Position numbers and translations under genes: made by a program
In this document: piece after piece, positions 46,283-55,307 of the stretch
How the letters are laid out: each line of letters starts with the position of its first letter
Numbering within the stretch: position 1 is the first letter of the stretch
The notes under the pieces: model-generated
What the model was told of the DNA's origin: nothing
What the model saw: the letters and a program-made list of their open reading frames with translations, nothing else
Database searches by the model: none
From: Gracilaria caudata
Taxonomy: Eukaryota; Rhodophyta; Florideophyceae; Gracilariales; Gracilariaceae
Assembly (NCBI GenBank): GCA_030374735.1
Contig: JASCIV010000044.1
Location: 1 to 64,000, forward strand
Length of the DNA stretch: 64,000 nucleotides
Direction: 5' to 3'

Positions 46283-48421
46283 CTAATGAGGGTCCGAATT
46301 TGGATGCTTCCTGAATTTTCTCAACCTATCTCTGTCGTAAACTGCTTTCTTCGATTCCTCTTCTTCCTCTTCTGCTGTTTTCTCCGCTAACAAAGGCATA
46401 GGTTGGGTCTTTTCATATATCTTCGTGAACCGAGGGTCCTTGCTAGCGATATCAGCGTACTGAAGAAGTGCTTCTCTCGGGTCTCGAGACCATTCTTTGG
46501 ATACTTCCTGCTTCGAAAGATGTTGCGCAAGTGTAGACGACTTTCCCACGTTTCGCACTGGAATTGAAGACGAGTCTGGCTTCATCACTGACACCCCAGT
46601 CTGCTTTGACGAAGTTTCTGTATCAATTCTCAAAGCATTTGCTGGTTTCCTTCCCTTGGGAATGAACGATGAGCCTGGAACGGCTATACCAACACCAACT
46701 GCAGCAATCCCGTGAAGTTTTCGATTTGCTGTTTTGGTCTGACAATTGAGAACACCTCGATGGCTGTAAACCGAGTCATAGTACACTAATATATCCCCGC
46801 TTCCTGTTCCGACGATTAACTGATTTAATGACTCTTTCCACATGACATGTATTACGCTTCCGGTGTCCCTATCAGAGTCAATGTGCATCACCTCTTTCAA
46901 TTCCTTCATAGAAAACATTCTAATGGAACCTGGTGAACCGCCGGACTTCCCTGTCGTGCTAGTTCCTGTTGCGAAAATATCTCCAGATGGACCAAGAAAG
47001 CAAACATTTGTCTCCGAGATAGTGTTCGGAAGATTAGTGAAGGTGATTACAGGTTCCTTAAAGAGTCTGGAGTCATAAACACGCAGACAATCATCCGAAC
47101 AACGAGCCAACACGTAAGGCTGCGTGGAAGGAGGTGTACAACATATACTGGTCATTTCCTCACCTTGTTTTGTGGCTGGTGCTGATTGTGTTGCAGGTTG
47201 ATTACTGCTTGATCGTACATCGAGAACTTTTATTGTCCCATCACTACAACCGAGAGCTGCGCTGTAGCTATCATGCATCCAGTCCAAAGCAGTTGCGATT
47301 ATCCGACCTCCATGGCGGCTTCTTAGTCTTCTGACAGACAACTGGGTCATCACTGGAATTCGAGTCATGGGTTTCCGGGATGTACGATTGATATCCCAAA
47401 CTCGAATTGTGCCGTCCAAGGACGTCGTGATAATCTGGGACACATTAGAAGCTTGATGTGGATGCCACTTCGCGGCTGCAATAGAAGCAGTATGGCCTTT
47501 AGTTCTCGCCGCATCGACTATATACATATCTCCTTGCGATGTCTGCGTAAGACTAAAACCCTCTCTATCCATTACAACGGCTGAGTTCGCTCTCCCCGAA
47601 CACAGAAGCAGACTCCCAGACCTCGAACATTCAATGGTTCGGAGAGGACTATCTCCAAGTGGATTAACGGTACGGAATGGAATCATATTAGATTTCATGG
47701 AATTGAAGTCCCACATCTTCGCATCAGAATCCAGAGAAACCGATACTAATCGATTTCCGGCATTATCTATCGTGATTCCAGTGACATACGAACTGTGAGG
47801 TGACCCTAGTTTAACTTTGTTTTGAAGCGGAATGCCTTCTTGAGATATAATGTCGGGATACCTCTGGGAATGAAGAAGTAGAGGGAGATGTGGCAGAGCT
47901 GGACCAAGTGGGGTTTCTTCATCACTCTCGCTACTATCACCTGATGATGAATCATCTATGATCTTGGGGTCAATTCGAGGATTAGTCTTCCTTCGTTTTC
48001 GTTGATTTTGAAGCCCATGCTTCAGAGTCTTTTCGACGCCAAAATATGCTCTTCCTGTATCGTGGAGCATATCCTTCTCTGCTTCCATTGAAAATGGCGC
48101 ATTAAGCAGTACTTTTTGAACAGTGCTCTTATCTTCTTCCACTTCCGATGCACAATGTCGTACAACCCGCTTACGCAATTGCGGCGACTGTCGTTTAATC
48201 TTCTTTGAGGCGGCATATGATTGATACCGGCTGTGCTTTCTCAATTGCTCTAATTCCTGCTCTTCTGAGAGCAGTTGCGGTTCGCTAACCAATTCTTCCT
48301 TTTCTCTTTCAGAGAACGATTCCAAAGTATGATTTGTATCCCGGTTGGAGCGGAACAAGGCGAAACGTTTCGTCTTGATATCCTCATCCTCTGACCCATC
48401 TTCGGTTTGAAAAAATGACAT
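46283..48421 (-). CDS. WDR70: WDR70-like WD40 protein
   Basis: A 712-residue intronless protein starting MSFFQTEDGSEDEDIK at 48421; the preceding in-frame hydrophobic stretch is not family-like. Residues ~1-190 are charged. The WDR70 hallmark follows: SDEETPLGPALPHLP then PLQNKVKLGSPHSSYVTGI and SLDSDAKMWDFNSM. WD40 repeats run to ~560, including QGDMYIVDAARTKGHTASI, VWDINRTSRKPM, CSDDCLRVYDSR and VGTGSGDILVYYD. The C-terminal WSRDPREALLQYADIAS and YEKTQPMPLLAEK also match WDR70. Animal and yeast WDR70 work with the CUL4-DDB1 ligase on H2B ubiquitination at breaks. Its role here is inferred. Confidence 0.88.
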   Translation of the reverse strand: MSFFQTEDGSEDEDIKTKRFALFRSNRDTNHTLESFSEREKEELVSEPQLLSEEQELEQLRKHSRYQSYAASKKIKRQSPQLRKRVVRHCASEVEEDKSTVQKVLLNAPFSMEAEKDMLHDTGRAYFGVEKTLKHGLQNQRKRRKTNPRIDPKIIDDSSSGDSSESDEETPLGPALPHLPLLLHSQRYPDIISQEGIPLQNKVKLGSPHSSYVTGITIDNAGNRLVSVSLDSDAKMWDFNSMKSNMIPFRTVNPLGDSPLRTIECSRSGSLLLCSGRANSAVVMDREGFSLTQTSQGDMYIVDAARTKGHTASIAAAKWHPHQASNVSQIITTSLDGTIRVWDINRTSRKPMTRIPVMTQLSVRRLRSRHGGRIIATALDWMHDSYSAALGCSDGTIKVLDVRSSSNQPATQSAPATKQGEEMTSICCTPPSTQPYVLARCSDDCLRVYDSRLFKEPVITFTNLPNTISETNVCFLGPSGDIFATGTSTTGKSGGSPGSIRMFSMKELKEVMHIDSDRDTGSVIHVMWKESLNQLIVGTGSGDILVYYDSVYSHRGVLNCQTKTANRKLHGIAAVGVGIAVPGSSFIPKGRKPANALRIDTETSSKQTGVSVMKPDSSSIPVRNVGKSSTLAQHLSKQEVSKEWSRDPREALLQYADIASKDPRFTKIYEKTQPMPLLAEKTAEEEEEESKKAVYDRDRLRKFRKHPNSDPH

Positions 48422-49004
48422 ACCAGTGAATGTATAACGTTCTGAGTCAAGTTTTCTCACATTACATATTAAAACACGTACATGGAAACGTAAGAAGGTC
48501 AAAAGCAAAACCTTCGGTAGCCAGGTTGACAGGTCAAGGGTCAAGATCAATAAGATGCTGAAAGCACACTTCGGAATACATGTGAGATGAAACTGCTTGG
48601 CGGCGTCCCAGGAAACAACAACTGGTCTGTCACTTCCTTTACGATAGACAAAAAAATAAATAAAACCAAAAAACCAAATTTTGATATATTTGTGGCAGAA
48701 ATATCAGAAATATTCTGCATTGGTGGCGACAATGGTGGGGTGGTCCACAGTTGTGCCCCGCGGCTCGCAAAACCTCACCGGTGGACCAAACGTGTGCGGT
48801 CCGCTCCTCATGATATCGCCCAACAGCATCTGTGAATGCTTTCGCATCTGAACTCATCCATACCACGCCAACGTAATATTCTTCCAGCCATCTCTGTGCA
48901 CAGATTGTACGTCTCCGCGCGCTTTGTGTCAAGAGGAACAACCGTGGCTATACACGCTATTCGAACAGGAAGAGCACTTGTTAATCCCTTTCAGGAAACC
49001 AACC
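48422..49004. other. Divergent promoter region of WDR70 and DFRP1-like genes
   Basis: A region of 580 bp with an A-rich stretch around 48648-48680. No gene is seen. Confidence 0.55.
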
Positions 49005-49760
49005 ATGCCTCCGAAGAAAAAAAAGGCCGAAGAGCAAAAGAAGAAGATAGTCGAAGACAAGACTTTTGGACTGAAGAATAAGAAGAAGAGTCGCAAGGTT
49101 CAACAATATGTCGAAACTGTTAAGAAGCAGGCCAGTCAGAAGGTCGACGGACCACGAAAGAGGTCGGCCGGTGCGGGTTCGTCATCGGCTGCTAGCAATG
49201 CCCGTCTCGCCCAAATGCAAGCTCGTCTAGCAGAGCTTGAGCTCATGAACCAACCTGTGAAGGATAAGCCGAAGAAAATCTCCGCAGAAGAGGCAGAGCG
49301 TAAGCGACTCGAGGAAGAAGCAGAGAAGGAAAGAATCCGAATCGCTAACCTTCCAGTAGAGGACCAGATTGAGGAGGAGAGAGTAAAGCTTACATCACGT
49401 ACACCGGTCACCAAAGAACGTTTCCTCGAGTGGAAAGAAGAGAAGAAGAAAGAAAAAGAGGCTGAAGACGAAGCAAAGAAGGCTGCTGCCTACAAGAAAA
49501 TGTCGAAGGCTGAAAGGGCGAGGGGTCAGGGCCTAACTGGGAGGGAACTGTTTCAGTCTAACGCAGAGATCTTCGTCGATGACGAAGAGGCTGATGATAC
49601 TGTGCTTAAGGCGGATAATGACGATATCGGATCCATCGGTGAGGATCGGACCGCTTTCCCGGACGTGCAACCAGATGCGTCTTTGTTCGAAGGGGAGGCT
49701 GCTGACGCTTTACAAGAGCCGACTGAGGTCACTGTTGGTGACGAATCTTTATTCACGTAA
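49005..49760 (+). CDS. DFRP1/ZC3H15-like protein lacking zinc fingers
   Basis: A 251-residue intronless protein. The N-terminus MPPKKKKAEEQKKKIVEDKT followed by FGLKNKKKSRKVQQYV is the ZC3H15 (DFRP1, yeast Tma46) start. The C-terminal half has the DFRP domain: EERVKLTSRTPVTKERFLEW, then GLTGRELFQSNAEIFVDDEE and ADD. ZC3H15 stabilises the translation-linked GTPase DRG1. Between the two conserved ends, family members carry two CCCH zinc fingers. Here that region is an Ala/Glu/Lys-rich coiled stretch without a single Cys, and the whole protein is some 150-170 residues shorter than animal ZC3H15. I chose the ATG at 49005 from the conserved start. Confidence 0.8.
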   Translation: MPPKKKKAEEQKKKIVEDKTFGLKNKKKSRKVQQYVETVKKQASQKVDGPRKRSAGAGSSSAASNARLAQMQARLAELELMNQPVKDKPKKISAEEAERKRLEEEAEKERIRIANLPVEDQIEEERVKLTSRTPVTKERFLEWKEEKKKEKEAEDEAKKAAAYKKMSKAERARGQGLTGRELFQSNAEIFVDDEEADDTVLKADNDDIGSIGEDRTAFPDVQPDASLFEGEAADALQEPTEVTVGDESLFT

Positions 49761-49841
49761 GGTGCTCTTGGACTGTACAGAGTGGACTAGCACAATCTTC
49801 ACGTGCTCGTGTCCATTGCAAATACCGTCTACCGCAACCAA

Positions 49842-52178
49842 CTATCCTTCTGGGGGTGGGGGAGCTGCACCACTGCGCAACAATCGATTGAGCTCTGCGC
49901 GAAGCAATGATCTCGCCTCGCCTGCTAGAATGCTATCGAAACTTGCAGTCACTTCCCACGCTCTGTTAACCAGCTCTGCCTTATCAAATATGCGTTGTAG
50001 CATTTCAGTAAACACTTTCGCGAGCTTACCAACCCCGGCTCGACTCACGTCTTCCTTATCTATCTCCTTTTTGTACAAGCCTGCAGATATCCTTTGCATA
50101 CAACAATACATAAGTTTCGCACCGGTTGCGCTTCGAAATGTAGTCAGGAAGGCATCCGGACGAGCAGAATGGGTTGAGCTGAATGAATTCAGCATTGTAA
50201 TGCAATCGAATGCGGACGTGTGCGAGTCACGTATTGTTTGAAGAGATTTGGCTACAATATCGCCTTCCCCTGACAAAGCAGAGCGTCGAGAGCGTTGGAG
50301 AGAATATATCATGGCCCCAAGGCTCTCGAACACAAACGGTATAACGCGAATTCTTTCCGATATGTCAAGAATGTCAAGCACTCTTGCCAGATATCTTCTG
50401 CCCTTTTCTAGAACGCAAAGCGTGCCAAAAAATCGAAGCCCGGGATTTGCAACGATCGCAGAATTATCCGGTTCTTCGTCGGTGCTTTCAATGTGTAATG
50501 TTTGAAGAAGATTCTGAATCTGATCTTCTAGCACTTCCGAGCTTTCCCCCCTAACGATGTCATGAATGACAGCCATGATGTCATAACCTCTCTCAATCTC
50601 ATGTCGAACTTTCACTCTCTCGTCGTCACGGAGCAGTTTCGATTCCGACCCTTTGCCAGTTTTGCGTTCAATCGAGCTGAAGTCCATAACCCTTCTTGGG
50701 GCCCTGGGGTTCCAAGTTTGAACTGAACCAAGTGCAGTTGCTAGAGCGTTCATTGAAGACTCAATAGACTGTGGAGAGGAAGATAACTGGTTTTCATTTG
50801 GTTGCAGGACACGTTTCGATCGACGACTCCTGTATGGACGGCCGCTTGTCCCTCTCATGCGGTTTCTTAGTCTCATCTCATTAACGCGCTTCGCAAGATC
50901 TGAGTAAAGGTCTCCCACCCCAAGCTTTTCATTCTTGCGATACATACCACTATAATAATCATCCTTGTATGTAACTGCCGATTCTACCTGTCTCAAGTGG
51001 ACCCTGAAGACCAGCTCTTGATCCTTGTCGGTCATAGATTCAAGACGACGTGCCTTCTTGCCATGCGTTCTAGCTTCTGCCCTTCCGTCGACGGCTCTGT
51101 TGTCCAAATTTCGATCATGTTTCGCTCTCGGAGGCTTATCCTTGTTCACCTCCAAAAGGCGGCTTTCCAAGTCCCGTGCGTCAACTACTTCATATACAGG
51201 ATCACGTGATGTGTTTGACTCTCCCTTGTTTTGAAGAGAAGAAAGAATTCGCGTACTGCCGTTCATAGCATAATCTGCGTTTGAACCGGAACGATTGATG
51301 ACAGGCTGCCCGTGACCATTGCCAAACAGACCAGGTCTGAGCGCGCTCTCCAAGGCACGCTCCTGACTTTGGGTTTGAAAAGCAAAAGACGTCGCCAGGT
51401 CATCATGCGTAGCACTTTGGCTTTGCGTCGATAGTGCTGCGTTGCGTTGACCTAGCTGACGCGACTGGAGCCAAGCAAGATAGCGAATCTGATTGACACG
51501 AGTGTAAAAGTCACTGAGTATCCGTTGTCGGGCAGCGGTTTGATGTTCATCAAACTTGGCCCTGTCAAAGACAACACCTGCGTTCTGGGCTGCAATTGCT
51601 TCTCTCAGCTGAAGCTCTGCAGTTTCCTTATGGCGCATTAACAGCTGTCGTGTTTGTTGTTCGTAGTACGCAATCATCGTTCGTTCGTATTCCAGAGGAT
51701 TCAGTAATGGGGACACATGTTGAGGAAATAGTGATTGAGCATTTGATACTGGCTGCGAGGCCTGATCTCCGGGAGAAGAATTCGTAAATGATAAAGGTTG
51801 CGGTTGGGAGGAGTGAAGTCGTTGCTTTTCTACGTGTATCATCTCTTTTTGTCCCTGAACTGCTTTTAGTAGCCGTGTCCAAGCAGCGTCCGAAGGCGTT
51901 GCGTGCTGGTCATGTCGGGATAGGGAAAGATGGTTTTCAAAAGGATCTCCAATTGTACGTGGTGGCGTTCTTGTTACAAATCGAGATCTTTGCACAACCT
52001 CCTTCTCCTCTTCAATTCTACGGGAAAGAGTTTGATGATTCGGTTTCCACAAAGCATCAGAAGCATCATCGCCAGCCTTAATGTCTCCAATGTCTCCAAA
52101 AGTTAGGTCATTGGCTGCGTCCTCTTCATCCTCATTATTTGGCATGGCGATGTCGCCAAAGTAGTCTTCGTCTTCCAT
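49842..52178 (-). CDS. PAT1: mRNA decapping factor PAT1
   Basis: A 778-residue intronless protein. PAT1 links the Lsm1-7 ring, DDX6 and the DCP1/2 decapping enzyme in P-bodies. The N-terminus MEDEDYFGDIAMPNNEDEEDA leads into NDLTFGDIGD, which resembles the PAT1 NDETFG motif. A long Gln/Ser-rich middle follows. The PAT1 central region has TDKDQELVFRVHLRQVES, then VTYKDDYYSGMYRKNE. The C-terminal alpha-alpha superhelix (Lsm1-7 binding) lies in the last ~280 residues with LRFFGTLCVLEKGRRYLARV and VIPFVFESLGAMI. The protein ends in Pro residues (GAAPPPPEG). The stop is 81 bp from the convergent DFRP1-like stop. Confidence 0.9.
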   Translation of the reverse strand: MEDEDYFGDIAMPNNEDEEDAANDLTFGDIGDIKAGDDASDALWKPNHQTLSRRIEEEKEVVQRSRFVTRTPPRTIGDPFENHLSLSRHDQHATPSDAAWTRLLKAVQGQKEMIHVEKQRLHSSQPQPLSFTNSSPGDQASQPVSNAQSLFPQHVSPLLNPLEYERTMIAYYEQQTRQLLMRHKETAELQLREAIAAQNAGVVFDRAKFDEHQTAARQRILSDFYTRVNQIRYLAWLQSRQLGQRNAALSTQSQSATHDDLATSFAFQTQSQERALESALRPGLFGNGHGQPVINRSGSNADYAMNGSTRILSSLQNKGESNTSRDPVYEVVDARDLESRLLEVNKDKPPRAKHDRNLDNRAVDGRAEARTHGKKARRLESMTDKDQELVFRVHLRQVESAVTYKDDYYSGMYRKNEKLGVGDLYSDLAKRVNEMRLRNRMRGTSGRPYRSRRSKRVLQPNENQLSSSPQSIESSMNALATALGSVQTWNPRAPRRVMDFSSIERKTGKGSESKLLRDDERVKVRHEIERGYDIMAVIHDIVRGESSEVLEDQIQNLLQTLHIESTDEEPDNSAIVANPGLRFFGTLCVLEKGRRYLARVLDILDISERIRVIPFVFESLGAMIYSLQRSRRSALSGEGDIVAKSLQTIRDSHTSAFDCITMLNSFSSTHSARPDAFLTTFRSATGAKLMYCCMQRISAGLYKKEIDKEDVSRAGVGKLAKVFTEMLQRIFDKAELVNRAWEVTASFDSILAGEARSLLRAELNRLLRSGAAPPPPEG

Positions 52179-52245
52179 GAAGGGTCAGCTTCCATACGGC
52201 ACCAGACTGATTTTGTTCTCGGCTAAAGCTTTGCCTTAGCTCAGG

Positions 52246-52846
52246 ATGGCGACCTCGACGGCAATTGAAGCCAGATTTCGTAGTAGGTAAGCAAATTAGT
52301 GCAAGTCGATAGATTCGGACTACCAATACGAACTTCGGAGCACTTTGCCACTGAGATGAAGGAGCGGTTGAAATCTTATATGTTTGAAGTAATGCGTCAA
52401 GTGCAGTGTTCAAGGTTTGCGAAGTCGAATACAAAACGTAATGGAGCGTATAGGAAAGTGCCGCGGACTAGTGACGAAATCGTTTCCAAGGAATCAGAAA
52501 GTGCCGTCGCCGTGAGTACGCCAATCCGAAACACCAGCCAAGCACCTCTGCTAAGACAGGAGTCCGAGGGAATCCCCGTGGTTGGGTGGGCATCCGGTTG
52601 CCGGTTGCAACTTGCAACTTGCAACGACTGCACGACACGCTTAAGACGCTTGGGCTACGTAAAGCGGCTGAACTGGGCTGTGGAAGGGAGCCGAGCTACA
52701 GTAGCCCGGCTACTAAACAGGAGCCGTTATGTTACAAAAAAGGCTGGCAAACAAAAATTAATGCAATTCTCCTACAACGGATCACCTCTGCCATAGAATC
52801 CATTGACGACTCGGCTCAAACATCGCGCTCATATCCATGGGAGTGA
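52246..52846 (+). CDS. Possible small multi-exon hypothetical gene
   Basis: Candidate exons are 52246-52286, 52313-52511 and 52646-52846. Exon 2 has a clear coding look (FGLPIRTSEHFATEMKERLK, VMRQVQCSRFAKSNTKRNG) and ends at a strong GTGAGT donor. Exon 1 joins only if a 26-nt GTAAGC..GATAG segment is spliced, far shorter than other introns here; otherwise translation may start at the ATG at 52356. Exon 3 (AELGCGREPSYSSPATK) is one of several possible endings. No family is recognised. Divergent from PAT1 with starts 67 bp apart. Confidence 0.25.
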
Positions 52847-53165
52847 TGAGGCTAAAGCGGACGCATAACCTCTCCTGTTCATTCTTATCGCATTGAATAT
52901 CCGTTTCTGGCGGCGAGAGAACAGGCATCCCAATGGGATGATCCCATGTGCATTTGCCAAGGCTCGTGAGCTGGCTTATATGCTTCCTGCTGTGTAGGTA
53001 CCTCTCGATTTCACTGTTGCTGGAACTGGATTCATTGTGCGTGCTTGCGTTCACCACATTCCGATTGACGTCCTGGTGAAACGTTCCATGTTCACAAACA
53101 ACCATCCCGGCGATCGATTTAGACATCATGAAGACTCTAGATGAACAAAGCTGACAGACCCCCAT
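52782..53165 (-). CDS. Hypothetical protein with zinc-ribbon-like N-terminus
   Basis: A 127-residue frame from an ATG 96 bp upstream of the divergent eIF2A start. The first ~30 residues (MGVCQLCSSRVFMM, GMVVCEHGTFHQD) have C-x2-C-x16-C-x2-G-x3-H spacing, reminiscent of the zinc ribbon of RNA polymerase I factors Rrn7/TAF1B, which read C-x2-C then CxxGH. A Ser/Asn linker and LHSRKHISQLTSLGKCTWDH follow, but no cyclin-like domain is attached. It might be the first exon of a longer gene or a chance frame. Confidence 0.3.
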   Translation of the reverse strand: MGVCQLCSSRVFMMSKSIAGMVVCEHGTFHQDVNRNVVNASTHNESSSSNSEIERYLHSRKHISQLTSLGKCTWDHPIGMPVLSPPETDIQCDKNEQERLCVRFSLITPMDMSAMFEPSRQWILWQR

Positions 53166-53261
53166 CCGAAATAACAATCAAGGTACGATCAAGAGAGAGG
53201 CTGGATACCTAACTGAAGCATTACTTCCCAAACCGCACCGTCATTACGACACTTCGCTCTA

Positions 53262-55193
53262 ATGGCTTCAACAAAACAAGCCACCAAAGAAACCGTGCAT
53301 ACTCGGCCGCTGGGGATTCTCGTTAGAGAAAAGACTCGCGCGTTCATCACTCAATTCCCCTACCAAGAAGGCACCGAAAGCGAAGACCGACGATCAATTC
53401 CGGAAAGCAGGGACTCGCAGTTTGCCCCTAATGGAGACTACTTTTTCTCTATTGAAGGCGAAAACCAAGAAGCTGTGATTCGCGACAGTGTGACAACACA
53501 GGTGATTTGCTCCTGTGGCGGATTGAAGGACACGGAAACACCCCTCAAGGTTGATTTCGCCGCCTTTTCTCCTCGTGGAACATATCTCCTCACTTGGTGT
53601 CGCCCAGTGAGTGGCGTGTCCGTTCGCAATTTGGTTGCTTACAATGCCATAACCGGTCAACGTTTGGGAGGTTTCCACCAGAAAGTTTTTCACGCCGGGT
53701 TCTGGCCAACGATTCAATGGAGCGATGATGAGTCAATAGCTGCTCATTGTGTGACCAACAACGTGCACTTCTACAAATCTGATGCCTTGGATAAGCCTCC
53801 ATATGCGATTTTGCGTGTTCCGGGAATCTCAAAGTTTTCTTTGAGTCCTGGATCTGCTCCCTATACTATCGCCACATTTATGCCGAGTCTGAAGGGTGCT
53901 CCAGGAAAGCTTTGCGTTTTTAAGCATCCTGACGAAGGTGGCGAAGAGCTTGCTTCCCGCTCGACATTCAATGCCGATTCCGTCTCTTTCAAATGGAATT
54001 CCAAAGGAGAGGCATTGTTAACCTTGGTCAGCACAAATATCGACAATGAGGGCAAGAGCTATTACGGAAACAGCGAAGTGTACTTCATGGACAATCTTGG
54101 CGTATTCAGTCAGAGGGTGGAATTGCCCCAACAAGGGCCGACCTATAGCGCCGCATGGAGTCCTACCGGTAACGAGTTCATAATAATTTACGGGTACATG
54201 CCAGCGCGTGCTACTATGTTTAACGAAAAGTGTGAGCCGGTGTTTGACTTTGGCACTGGCCCACGAAATGAGATCCATTTCTCACCGCACGGACGCTTTG
54301 TTGCCCTTGGTGGCTTCGGCAATCTCGCTGGCGCTGTAGAGTTCTGGGATAAGAACAAAATGACTCTAGTTGGCCGAGCGCAAATGCCGTGCACTACAAT
54401 GTGCAGTTGGTCCCCATGTTCGCGATACTTCCTAGGAGCTACTACTTTTCCTAGGCTCCGTGTCGACAACGGCTTCAAAGTGGTTAGATTTGACGGAAAA
54501 CTGGTTCACGAACAGAAGCTGGGAGACGGACATCTATATCAAGCCGCATTCAAGCCCGCCTTGCGAGGTGTATACGCTGATCCGAAGTTCACAATGGATG
54601 ACATGATCGGAGGTACTGTTCAGTCATCAGATCAGTCGAGTGCAGCTAATGGTGGCACCAAACAGAGCATGGGTGTTTACCGTCCGCCTAGTAGTAGAGG
54701 GCAGGGTTCTACTCTAAAGCTCCATCATCACCTTGCTGCCGGGAAAGTTGACAAGAACGCCTTCCTCTCCAGCGGCATTGGTAACACTGCTTCTGCCCCT
54801 CGCTCTTCGGGAGGTAAGAAGATTGTCCCTGGTATGGATCCGGACTTAATGGATAGCGGGCCTTCAAAGGCGGCTATTGCACGTCGAAAAAAGAAGGAGC
54901 GCGAACGTCAGCAAAAGGCGAAACAAGCGGTAGAGCCGACACCAACAGAGCAGAGCAATTCTGCCAATGTGGATCCCGAGAACATAACAAGCGTAGAAGA
55001 TGCTGAAAAGCGTGCTAAGAGACTTCGAAAGAAACTCCGTGGTATTGACGCATTGGAGGCAAATAAGACCGAAGGTAAGGAGCTCAACCAAGAGCAGGAG
55101 GAAAAGCTGAAGACCAAATCGGTTGTACAAGACGAGCTTGAAGCTGTGGAGAAGAGAATTGCTGAGCTGTCTCTCATAAGCGACACCATATAA
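53262..55193 (+). CDS. EIF2A: Translation initiation factor eIF2A
   Basis: A 643-residue intronless protein. eIF2A is a WD-repeat beta-propeller factor that can deliver initiator tRNA to the 40S subunit independently of eIF2. Propeller residues span ~30-440; family segments are SRDSQFAPNGDYFFSIEG, PLKVDFAAFSPRGTYLLTW, FSLSPGSAPYTIATFMPS, SEVYFMDNLG, YGYMPARATMFNEKCEPVFD, EIHFSPHGRFVALGGFGNL and CSWSPCSRYFLGATTFPRLR. The tail has GVYRPPSSRG then a KKEREROQ-like basic segment and a Lys/Glu-rich helical ending, including KRLRKKLRGIDALEANK, the conserved eIF2A C-terminal helix. It is not eIF2-alpha, which has an S1 domain. Confidence 0.95.
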   Translation: MASTKQATKETVHTRPLGILVREKTRAFITQFPYQEGTESEDRRSIPESRDSQFAPNGDYFFSIEGENQEAVIRDSVTTQVICSCGGLKDTETPLKVDFAAFSPRGTYLLTWCRPVSGVSVRNLVAYNAITGQRLGGFHQKVFHAGFWPTIQWSDDESIAAHCVTNNVHFYKSDALDKPPYAILRVPGISKFSLSPGSAPYTIATFMPSLKGAPGKLCVFKHPDEGGEELASRSTFNADSVSFKWNSKGEALLTLVSTNIDNEGKSYYGNSEVYFMDNLGVFSQRVELPQQGPTYSAAWSPTGNEFIIIYGYMPARATMFNEKCEPVFDFGTGPRNEIHFSPHGRFVALGGFGNLAGAVEFWDKNKMTLVGRAQMPCTTMCSWSPCSRYFLGATTFPRLRVDNGFKVVRFDGKLVHEQKLGDGHLYQAAFKPALRGVYADPKFTMDDMIGGTVQSSDQSSAANGGTKQSMGVYRPPSSRGQGSTLKLHHHLAAGKVDKNAFLSSGIGNTASAPRSSGGKKIVPGMDPDLMDSGPSKAAIARRKKKERERQQKAKQAVEPTPTEQSNSANVDPENITSVEDAEKRAKRLRKKLRGIDALEANKTEGKELNQEQEEKLKTKSVVQDELEAVEKRIAELSLISDTI

Positions 55194-55307
55194 GGTTGCT
55201 ACTTGGACTTCTTCATTGTCTTTTTAGTTAGCGTGAACCCGCTTCGAGGGCGCTGTGGTTCGGTGCTTCGAATTGTGTTATTCCTATTCTCGCATAAAGC
55301 TCCACTG

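Larger units (their letters stand above)
52179..53261. other. Divergent region between PAT1 and eIF2A with two weak gene candidates
   Basis: About 1.08 kb. The plus strand has a possible three-exon gene (52246-52846) and the minus strand a 127-residue frame with a zinc-ribbon-like start (52782-53165); the two overlap by 65 bp, so at most one is likely to be right as drawn. A TTGCAAC triplet repeat lies at about 52603-52625. Confidence 0.4.
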
